From assembly GCA_043802425.1 (NCBI GenBank), contig JAZDLA010000004.1:1-27539 (forward strand): DNA of 27,539 bases, in the 5' to 3' direction. Source of the stretch: JAGUYA01 sp043802425 (GTDB lineage Bacteria > Omnitrophota > Gorgyraeia > Gygaellales > Profunditerraquicolaceae). Made by a program: the position numbers and the translations under genes. Below, piece by piece: positions 21,045 through 27,539 of this stretch; within the stretch, counting starts at the first letter, position 1, and each line of letters starts with the position of its first letter. The notes under the pieces are model-generated. The model was not told the DNA's origin. It made no database searches and saw only the letters and a program-made list of their open reading frames with translations.

Positions 21045-23110
21045 TAACTCTTTTCTTCTGCCTGCTTTTTGCTTAAGTTGATCCTGCCCATTTCATCTAT
21101 ACCGACAACCTTAACCTTAAATTCATCTCCTATTTTAACGACCTCTTCTACATTTTTTACAAAACGGTCTGTTAATTCTGAAACATGCACCAACCCATCT
21201 TTACCGGGGACAATCTCGCAAAATGCGCCGAAATTTGTAATACGCTTTACCTTACCTATATATATACGCCCTACCTCTATATCTTCGGCTATTGCCTTTA
21301 TCATCCTGATTGCCTCTTCTGACTTAGCGGCATCAGTAGAACCGACTAGAACAGTGCCATCATCCTGAATATCGATGCTCGTTCCCGTAGAGGCAATAAT
21401 TGCTTTTATAGTCTTACCGCCCGGGCCAATAAGTCCACCTATTTTTTCCGGATTAATTTTGAGTATTTCTATGCGCGGGGCATAAGAGGAAAGCTCACCA
21501 CGGGGTTGAGCTAAGGCCTCTCTCATCTTCTCCAAAATCACAAACCTGGCCTCTTTTGCCTGCAGCAGACATTTATCTAATAGGTCTAAATCGATACCGT
21601 CTATTTTCAAATCTAACTGTACGGCGGTAATGCCCGTTTTAGTACCCGCAACCTTAAAGTCCATATCCCCAAAATGATCTTCTAGACCCGTTATATCAGT
21701 TAAAACCAATGCCCGGGACCCGTCCTTAATTAACCCTAAAGCTATGCCGCCTACGGCATCTTTTATAGGAACGCCGGCGTCCATTAAGGAAAGAGTCGCA
21801 GCACATACTGTCGCCATACTAGAGGAACCATTAGACTCTAGAATTTCAGAAACTACCCTTACTGTATAAGGAAATTTTTCCTTAGGGGGCATAACTACTA
21901 AAAGTGACCTCTCCGCTAATGCACCATGGCCTATCTCACGACGCCCCGGTCCGCGCACCGGGCCTGTCTCGCCTACACTAAAAGGCGGAAAGCTATAATG
22001 CAACATAAAAGACTTGGATTTCTCGCCTTCTAGGGCCTCGATCCTCTGTTCGTCATCGCCCGTCCCAAGAGTAGTAATGGCCAGGCTCTGGGTCTGGCCG
22101 CGGGTAAATAGGCTGGAACCGTGAGTGCGCGGCAATACCGAAACTTCACATTTAATCGTCCGGATATCTTTAAACCCTCGGCCATCTATGCGCACATTTT
22201 CTTCCAGTATTTTATTCCTGACCTGCTCTTTCTCCACGGCAATTAAAGCCATTTTAATTTCCGCAGCCAGATGCCCCTCCAAGGTGAGCTTAACTTCTAA
22301 TTCCTTAGACAATAAGTCCACTTCCTCTTCGCGCTCTTCTTTTTTACTTAATTTATAAACCTCTTTTAATCTTTCTCTGGATAGCTCTTCAACTATTTTC
22401 TGTAATTCGGGATTTACTTTTTTATATTCAACTTCTGATTTAGGCTTACCGTACTGCTTAGCGAATTCTTTTTGCAGGGAAATAACTTCTTGCGTATTTG
22501 CGATCCCGAATTTAACCGCTTCCAAAAATACTTCTTCGGATATTTCTTTAGTCTTAGCCTCCAGCATCACAACGCCCTTGGCGTTAGCGACTACGATTAA
22601 GTCTAAATCCGAACCTTCTATCTGCGCATAGGTCGGGTTCAGTATAAATTGATTATTTATACGGCCTACGCGGCAACAAGCCAAAGGGCCATCAAAAGGA
22701 ATATCGGATATGGTTAGCGCAGCTGAGGCACCAATTACAGCAAGGATATCAGGGTCATTTTCTCCATCGCTGGATAAAACTATAGCCATGACCTGAACGT
22801 CATTAAGCATCCCTGAAGGAAAAAGCGGCCTGATCGGCCGATCAATAAGCCGTGCGGTGAGGATTTCGCTTTCGGAAGGCCTACCTTCCCTCTTGAAAAA
22901 TCCTCCGGGAATCTTTCCGGCAGCATAAGTCTTCTCCTGATATTCTACGGTAAGAGGGAAAAAATCCCGTCCCTCTCTAATTTCTTTAGACATACAAGCA
23001 GTTACCAAGACTACTGTCCCACCGTATTGAACGGTAACCGATCCATTTGCCTGCTTGGCCATTTTACCGGTTTCTAAAATTAAGTCGTTATTACCGAATT
23101 TAATCTTCAT
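21044..23110 (-). CDS. pnp: Polyribonucleotide nucleotidyltransferase (PNPase)
   Basis: PNPase is the phosphorolytic 3'-5' exoribonuclease of the RNA degradosome. The 688-residue protein has two RNase PH domains joined by an alpha-helical domain (to about 545), a KH domain with IGGLIGPGGKTIK (about 560-572) and a C-terminal S1 domain (about 620-685: GKVKRITNFGAFCEI). FFKREGRPSE and the second-PH GDMDFKVAGT motifs are present. An ATG at 23125 lacks a ribosome binding site. The ATG at 23110 has AGGA at seven bases and gives the usual MxIxFG start. It follows rpsO, the classic pair. Confidence 0.98.
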   Translation of the reverse strand: MKIKFGNNDLILETGKMAKQANGSVTVQYGGTVVLVTACMSKEIREGRDFFPLTVEYQEKTYAAGKIPGGFFKREGRPSESEILTARLIDRPIRPLFPSGMLNDVQVMAIVLSSDGENDPDILAVIGASAALTISDIPFDGPLACCRVGRINNQFILNPTYAQIEGSDLDLIVVANAKGVVMLEAKTKEISEEVFLEAVKFGIANTQEVISLQKEFAKQYGKPKSEVEYKKVNPELQKIVEELSRERLKEVYKLSKKEEREEEVDLLSKELEVKLTLEGHLAAEIKMALIAVEKEQVRNKILEENVRIDGRGFKDIRTIKCEVSVLPRTHGSSLFTRGQTQSLAITTLGTGDDEQRIEALEGEKSKSFMLHYSFPPFSVGETGPVRGPGRREIGHGALAERSLLVVMPPKEKFPYTVRVVSEILESNGSSSMATVCAATLSLMDAGVPIKDAVGGIALGLIKDGSRALVLTDITGLEDHFGDMDFKVAGTKTGITAVQLDLKIDGIDLDLLDKCLLQAKEARFVILEKMREALAQPRGELSSYAPRIEILKINPEKIGGLIGPGGKTIKAIIASTGTSIDIQDDGTVLVGSTDAAKSEEAIRMIKAIAEDIEVGRIYIGKVKRITNFGAFCEIVPGKDGLVHVSELTDRFVKNVEEVVKIGDEFKVKVVGIDEMGRINLSKKQAEEKS

Positions 23111-23163
23111 TATATTATCCTGCATAATAAATCACATTCTAAAAGGTTAATAAAAAGGCGGAT

Positions 23164-23433
23164 TTATTTTCTTAGGTGGAGTTTCCCTAAGACTTCCTCG
23201 TACTTCGTGATATCTTTTTCCTTAAGATAACTCAAGAGCCTACGGCGTCTTCCTACGAGCATCAGGAGGCCGCGGCGAGAATGAAAGTCTTTCTTGTGGC
23301 TCTTAAAATGCCCTCCTAAGCTATTAATCCTCTCGGTGAGAATGGCAATCTGTACTTCTGCGGAGCCTGTATCCCTAGAATGGATCTTGAAACTATCGAT
23401 AATTTCTTTCTTTTTGTCTTTAAGCAAAACCAA
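23164..23433 (-). CDS. rpsO: 30S ribosomal protein uS15
   Basis: S15 binds the central domain of 16S rRNA early in assembly. The four-helix protein shows DTGSAEVQIAILTERINSLGGHFKSHKKDFHSRRGLLMLVGRRRRLLSYL. A GTG at 23442 overlaps the strong AGGAGG and cannot be used with it. The TTG at 23433 lies eight bases from AGGAGG and gives 89 residues with 20 residues before DTGS, exactly as in Bacillus S15. TTG is therefore the likely start, an uncommon choice for a ribosomal protein. Confidence 0.95.
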   Translation of the reverse strand: MVLLKDKKKEIIDSFKIHSRDTGSAEVQIAILTERINSLGGHFKSHKKDFHSRRGLLMLVGRRRRLLSYLKEKDITKYEEVLGKLHLRK

Positions 23434-23462
23434 TTTCTTCACCTCCTTTTCTTTAAAAACTT

Positions 23463-23491
23463 ATTATACGCTACTTTACCAGATAAGTCAA
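23463..23491 (-). promoter_or_regulatory. Promoter of rpsO-pnp-ftsK run
   Basis: On the minus strand there is TTGACT (23491-23486), a 17-base spacer and a perfect TATAAT (23468-23463), with a start near 23456 and a leader of about 23 bases carrying AAAGGAGGTG. It should drive rpsO and, since no terminator is seen before 15783, probably the whole run to pgpA. Confidence 0.85.
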
Positions 23492-23549
23492 TATATTCAT
23501 ATCGGTCATCTTTAGATTATTTATTGCTATAGGCGGGCCATGTAATAAA

Positions 23550-23564
23550 TTCGTAAGATACGAA
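23550..23564 (-). terminator. Weak hairpin after the GuaA-like gene
   Basis: On the minus strand TTCGTA-TCT-TACGAA forms a six-pair stem, followed by TTTATT, nine bases after the stop of the GuaA-like gene. The stem is short and the T-run is broken, so it is at best a weak terminator that separates this gene from the rpsO promoter. Confidence 0.35.
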
Positions 23565-23572
23565 GCGGGCGA

Positions 23573-24538
23573 TCAGACTGCCTCCATGGTTGAAGGGGGT
23601 TTAGCGGTTATATTATAAGTAACGCTAACTACGCCTCTAACCCCGCTAACTATCTTTTGCGCTAACCTATCCAAAACAGCGTAGGGCAGCCTGGTAGCTT
23701 GAGCAACTCTGGCATCGATACTATCCCAACACCTGATTTCAATCTGTAAACCAAAGTCTCTTTTACCGTTTCTTATACCCGTAACTCTATCCTGATGTAA
23801 AATAGCCATATATTGAAATGCGCGGATACCCTTAAGTTCTTCTTCTAGAATCACAGTGGCAAGCCTGACTATCTCTATTTTTTCCTCGGTTACTTCTCCG
23901 ATAACCCTGGCAGATAAAGCCGGACCCGGAAACGGCATCCTATTATAAACTGATTCGGGTAACCCTAGCGCCGCTGCTACCTTTCTTACGCCATCCTTGC
24001 GTAGTTGCACTAATGGCTCTATAATTTTATACCCAAAAGCTTTTTTAGGATCAATTCCTAATTGCGCAAAGACATTATGCTGCCTCTTTATCCCAGCCAC
24101 GGTTTCATCTACATCGGTTAAAATAGTGCCTTGTAAGAGGTATTTTGCCCCGCTTTCTCTTACTAATTTACCGAAAACATCCTTGTAGAAAGTCTGGGTA
24201 ATAGCTTCCCTTTTTTGTTCAGGGTCAGTTATCTCTTTTAGCGCCTTAAAGAATTTTTTACGGGCATCCACTATCTCTACATGAACGCCTAATCCCTTAA
24301 ATAATGAAACTATCCTCATTGGCTCATCCTGTCGCATTATACCGTTATCTATAAAATATGTTTTTAGCCTTCTCGCTAAGGCCTTATGCCCGAGCATAGT
24401 CACTGCGGAAGAATCTACTCCTCCGGATAACGCATTAATGGCTAAACCGCGACCGACTAAAGAAGAAATTTCTTTTACTTGTTCGGCAATAAACTTCCGG
24501 GGGCTTAGATCCTTAGATTTTATTTCTCGAATCTTCAT
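23573..24538 (-). CDS. guaA: Stand-alone GuaA-type ATP pyrophosphatase (GMP synthase C-terminal subunit-like)
   Basis: GMP synthase subunits activate XMP with ATP and aminate it. The 321-residue protein contains only the ATP-pyrophosphatase (SGGVDSS at 38-44) and GuaA C-terminal dimerisation domains (NRMPFPGPALSARVIGEVT, ending KPPSTMEAV); no glutamine amidotransferase domain is present. Archaea use such a split form. Differences from true GMP synthases: PGPG is PGPA, the late signature R-x-V-x-S-x-D-x-MTA reads RCWDSIDARVA, and the last residues after the conserved KPP-T-E are AV rather than WE or FE. It may be a split GMP synthase or a paralogue with another substrate. A strong GGAGGAG precedes the ATG. 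Confidence 0.75.
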   Translation of the reverse strand: MKIREIKSKDLSPRKFIAEQVKEISSLVGRGLAINALSGGVDSSAVTMLGHKALARRLKTYFIDNGIMRQDEPMRIVSLFKGLGVHVEIVDARKKFFKALKEITDPEQKREAITQTFYKDVFGKLVRESGAKYLLQGTILTDVDETVAGIKRQHNVFAQLGIDPKKAFGYKIIEPLVQLRKDGVRKVAAALGLPESVYNRMPFPGPALSARVIGEVTEEKIEIVRLATVILEEELKGIRAFQYMAILHQDRVTGIRNGKRDFGLQIEIRCWDSIDARVAQATRLPYAVLDRLAQKIVSGVRGVVSVTYNITAKPPSTMEAV

Positions 24539-24572
24539 CTAAAAACTCCTCCATTTTTAACAAAGTGTATCT

Positions 24573-24601
24573 ATTTTAGCTTAAAATGTCCGTTAATACA
24601 A
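24573..24601 (-). promoter_or_regulatory. Possible promoter of the GuaA-like gene
   Basis: On the minus strand there is TTGTAT (24601-24596), a 17-base spacer and TAAAAT (24578-24573) in the 87-base gap after the helicase gene, with GGAGGAG and the ATG following. The match is moderate. Confidence 0.5.
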
Positions 24602-24625
24602 TAATAATTTTATTCAATAAACATA

Positions 24626-27535
24626 TTATCTCATTACCGCAGAGGGGCAGATTTGGCTGTAGGCACAATAACTGCAGGCCATGTATGTAGGGGTAGCGCC
24701 AAAGGCATCTTGGCGTATGCCTTCCGAAACTTCTTTGATCTTTTTCGTAACTTTCTCCAGGTCCTTCTGTGTAACTACCTTACTCCCAATCAGGCCTGAT
24801 TCTAAAAAATGCAGTTCTGTGCGTTTGGGTAATTCTCCGTTTATATTCTTATAGGCAAGCGCATACAAATCTAACTGTAGATTATCTTTTGCGCGCTTAT
24901 CCGCCTCGGATTGTTTCTTAATCTCAGAGGTTTTAAAATCGATAATGACCGCGCCGTCTTGTTCCATATCCACCCGGTCAAAGCGACCGGTAATCCTGTT
25001 ATTTTCTAAGATAAAAGAAAAATCCTTTTCGATATATTTTGGTTTTACATCTTGGGTTTTTTGCGAATCGTAAAACTTAGCCAGCGACTGCGTACCTATA
25101 TACAAACGCTCTTCTTGATGTTTCTCATCCAGAAACCCCACAGGGTCAAAGCTATTTTTAAAAATATCCAAAAACTCCTTAAGCCCCATCTCTCTTGAGG
25201 ATATTCTATACTGAAAAAATTTAGATATGGCGTCATGCATCGCCCGACCGTAGATTACCGTATGGTGCTCCATTATGGGCACGCGCAGGATATTCACGTA
25301 TTTATATTTTAAGGGGCAAGTCAGATAATCATCAATCTGATAATAGCTCAAATTTACCACTTTATCTTTTGATATCCCTTCTTTTTTTATTTTTATAACT
25401 TCCCTTTGAGGCGCAAAACGCTCAATGGCCCCGGCTGCGCCGGTCTTTATCTTCTCTTTTTCTAACACCTCTTTGCCTAATGCCTCAACGACAAACTGGC
25501 TTATTTTTCTAGTACGCTCTCCGCCGTAATCCGATGCAGAAGTTAAATAGAGGTTTTCTTTTGCCCGGGTCATGCCTACGTAAAAGAGCCGACGTTCCTC
25601 CTGAATATGGAAATCGCCCGTTGGGAGCATCTCCTTTATCAAACAATCTGGCAACTCCAGGGATTGTCTGCGCCGCGGCACCGGGAAACGTCCGTTAACT
25701 AAACTGACTAAAAAAACTACGCGAAACTCAAGGCCCTTAGCCTTATGTATAGTCAGGACGTTTACGGCATCGCTATCCTGATCAGCCTCTACTGTCGAAG
25801 GGTCATCGCCGGCTTCGATTAAAAGATTAAGATAATTGGTGAAGTTTACTACTCTGTCAACCCTAGCTACCAGTTCAAAGTCTCTGACAATATTGAAGAA
25901 TTTAGCCAGATTCTGAATCTTAGTCTCATTCTCCAGGCTAGCTTGGTGCGTGAGGCTTTTCAGATACCCTGTCCCTGTCAAAAAACTATATAAAAGCCTG
26001 CCGGTAGTTTGCTGGCGGGAAATATCCATGAATTTATGGATATCCGTGATAATACCCTTTATTTTATCGCGTGAATCAGAAGTGACCCCGGCGAGCTCTG
26101 TTATATTATCCAGATCCTTAAATACAAAGTATAACGCTCTATTACGGCGTTTAGCAAAATGCATGCATAGAGTCAGGTCTTCTAAGTTTAGGTTATAAAC
26201 CTCAGAGCTCGCCAGATAATAAAGATGCAAAGAGTCGGATTGGTTGGAGACTACGCGTAAAAAACTGATACATAACCTGACCTCTTCCCTAGAATATAAT
26301 CCCTGGTTACCGCTGAATTGCCAAGGAATATCCTGCATATTTAAAGATTGCAAATAGGCTTTGGCATCGGAATTGGAGCGCACCAAAATCGCAAAATCTT
26401 TATACTTATAATCCCCGGTTTTAATTTTATCTTTAATCGTTTGCACCACCCAGTCCGCCTCTCTAAAATTAGTATCAAAATGTTTTTGTTCCAGAGCGCT
26501 ACCTTCGCCGATTACAGCTACAAGTTTTTTGTTAATATTGGCCTTTATCTCAAAACGATCGGGGTTATTATTCTGGATAAGTCGATAGGCGCTGTCTAAT
26601 ATAGGCTGGCCAGAACGGTAGTTCTGGATAAGGCTAATCTTTTTGGCCTCGGGAAAACTATCCATAAAATTCAGGACGTTGCTGTAGGCAGCCCCCCTCC
26701 AGCGATAAATACACTGGTCATCATCCGCTACCACAGCTATGTTCTTATAGCCTTGCGCCAATAATCTGACTATCTGAAACTGAGCAAAATTAGTATCCTG
26801 GAATTCATCTACCAGGATATATTTAAACTGTTGCTGATATTTCTTAAGGATTAAAGGGTGTTTTCGCAAAAGCTCCAGCGCTATATAGAACTGGTTTGCG
26901 AAATCAACCAAGCCTTCCCTGCTTAAGAGTTCCTGATATTTCGTATAAGCACCTGCAAGCTCAACCTGGCTAAGCGCCTCCTCTTGTTTAGCCGGGTCTA
27001 TAGGTTCTGTTTTTGCTTTAAGCATCAACTCCTGGGCAAAGGTAAAATATTCTTCGGTCGAGATATCTTCGTCTTTAGCACGATTAAATAAAGATATCAT
27101 GGCTTCGATAAAACGCGTAGGGTCTGCTAACGGCCGATAATATTTAAGGTTAAACTCAAAAAGATGTTCGCGAAAGAAAACTGCTGCCTCGGGGCGGTTA
27201 AGTACTTTAAAATCCGGATTAATGCCGGCGATGAGCGCATTTTCCCTTAAAAGCCTGTCTCCAAAAGCATGGAATGTCGAGATCCAGATATCAGTATAAC
27301 CATAAGGAACAAGTATGTCTACCCGTTCCAGCATCTGGCGCGCTGCCTTATCCGTAAAGGTCAGGGCGAGTATCTCATCGGTCTTACACAACCCTTCGGA
27401 TAAAAGCCAGGCGATCTTACGTGTAATCACCGTAGTCTTACCGGTTCCTGCGCCAGCGATAATTAAAAGCGGCCCTTCTTTATATGTTACCGCCTCCAAC
27501 TGCTCTTTATTCAAACCTTCTAAGATTTTATTCAT
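24626..27535 (-). CDS. UvrD-family helicase fused to PD-(D/E)XK nuclease with Fe-S signature
   Basis: A complete 969-residue superfamily 1A helicase. The Q motif is LNKEQLEAV. Walker A GAGTGKT is at 28-34 and Walker B VDEFQDTN at 241-248. ADDDQCIYRWRGA, QNYRS, TIHKAKGLEF and FYVGMTRAKE are all present. From about 726 a RecB/AddB-like nuclease follows: H767, GRFDRVD (D853), IIDFKT (D866, K868), Q887 in QLDLYALAY. Cysteines C740, C954, C957 and C963 bracket the nuclease, as in the 4Fe-4S staple of AddB, AdnB and Cas4 nucleases. It probably resects or repairs double-strand ends. The ATG lies four bases inside the window edge, so any upstream partner gene is unseen. Confidence 0.93.
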   Translation of the reverse strand: MNKILEGLNKEQLEAVTYKEGPLLIIAGAGTGKTTVITRKIAWLLSEGLCKTDEILALTFTDKAARQMLERVDILVPYGYTDIWISTFHAFGDRLLRENALIAGINPDFKVLNRPEAAVFFREHLFEFNLKYYRPLADPTRFIEAMISLFNRAKDEDISTEEYFTFAQELMLKAKTEPIDPAKQEEALSQVELAGAYTKYQELLSREGLVDFANQFYIALELLRKHPLILKKYQQQFKYILVDEFQDTNFAQFQIVRLLAQGYKNIAVVADDDQCIYRWRGAAYSNVLNFMDSFPEAKKISLIQNYRSGQPILDSAYRLIQNNNPDRFEIKANINKKLVAVIGEGSALEQKHFDTNFREADWVVQTIKDKIKTGDYKYKDFAILVRSNSDAKAYLQSLNMQDIPWQFSGNQGLYSREEVRLCISFLRVVSNQSDSLHLYYLASSEVYNLNLEDLTLCMHFAKRRNRALYFVFKDLDNITELAGVTSDSRDKIKGIITDIHKFMDISRQQTTGRLLYSFLTGTGYLKSLTHQASLENETKIQNLAKFFNIVRDFELVARVDRVVNFTNYLNLLIEAGDDPSTVEADQDSDAVNVLTIHKAKGLEFRVVFLVSLVNGRFPVPRRRQSLELPDCLIKEMLPTGDFHIQEERRLFYVGMTRAKENLYLTSASDYGGERTRKISQFVVEALGKEVLEKEKIKTGAAGAIERFAPQREVIKIKKEGISKDKVVNLSYYQIDDYLTCPLKYKYVNILRVPIMEHHTVIYGRAMHDAISKFFQYRISSREMGLKEFLDIFKNSFDPVGFLDEKHQEERLYIGTQSLAKFYDSQKTQDVKPKYIEKDFSFILENNRITGRFDRVDMEQDGAVIIDFKTSEIKKQSEADKRAKDNLQLDLYALAYKNINGELPKRTELHFLESGLIGSKVVTQKDLEKVTKKIKEVSEGIRQDAFGATPTYMACSYCAYSQICPSAVMR

Positions 27536-27539
27536 AATA

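Noticed and set aside
24626..25400. Cas4 or CRISPR adaptation nuclease
   Set aside because: The nuclease domain is fused to a complete UvrD motor, and no cas genes or repeat array are seen; RecB/AddB-like repair nuclease fits better.
1..27539. CRISPR array, prophage, toxin-antitoxin or biosynthetic cluster
   Set aside because: No direct-repeat/spacer pattern, phage, toxin or secondary-metabolite genes were found; all large frames are assigned to housekeeping or known families except one lipoprotein.

Overview
This 27.5-kb window is a gene-dense stretch of a bacterial chromosome with no gene-free interval over 300 bases. It has moderate-to-low GC, very short intergenic gaps and many TAATG/ATGA stop-start overlaps. 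The contents (NAD-dependent ligase, RimO, RodZ-like protein, lipoprotein signal, FMN riboswitch, MraZ) are those of a Gram-negative-type bacterium. The gene combination and the small dispersed GC-rich palindromes remind me of uncultivated Omnitrophota-like lineages. That placement is a weak inference, and no rRNA or marker phylogeny is possible here.

Layout. (1) 27535 to about 24540, minus: a UvrD-family helicase fused to a C-terminal PD-(D/E)XK nuclease with a four-cysteine Fe-S signature, then a stand-alone GuaA-type ATP pyrophosphatase. (2) 23490 to 15783, minus: a run from a clear promoter, rpsO-pnp-ftsK-rodZ-like-rimO-pgsA-pgpA. (3) 14783 to 15822, plus: a two-gene unit, pncC(cinA C-terminal type)-thpR, whose end overlaps pgpA tail to tail. 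(4) 14750 to 600, minus: a long co-directional run that starts at an FMN riboswitch and terminator. It reads ribBA, ribH, nusB, PHP phosphoesterase, ribD, ribE, tRNA-Pro(CGG), acyP, metallophosphoesterase, ligA, lipoprotein, metallo-beta-lactamase hydrolase, xerD, cca, a short ylxP, rbfA, nrnA, ribF. An internal promoter lies before the tRNA. (5) 547 to 1, minus: mraZ behind its own promoter and three MraZ-box repeats, with the first codons of a probable rsmH at the edge, so the division and cell-wall cluster begins here.

How the genes work together. ribBA, ribD, ribH and ribE make riboflavin from GTP and ribulose-5-phosphate, apart from the usual unlinked phosphatase step. ribF converts riboflavin to FMN and FAD, and FMN closes the loop through the riboswitch. 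ylxP-rbfA-nrnA-ribF is the remnant of the widespread nusA-infB-ylxP-rbfA-(nrnA)-truB-ribF-rpsO-pnp neighbourhood. Here infB and truB are absent, cca abuts a 5'-shortened ylxP, and rpsO-pnp lies about 20 kb away in the same window, which suggests rearrangement.

I found no CRISPR array, transposase, phage or obvious defence island. The most interesting signals are small: two probable leaderless or near-leaderless start arrangements, face-to-face promoters that share one -35 palindrome, palindromic repeat units (one inside the ribF reading frame), a tandem heptamer that encodes part of a lipoprotein signal peptide, and divergent residues in the GuaA-like and PgsA proteins.
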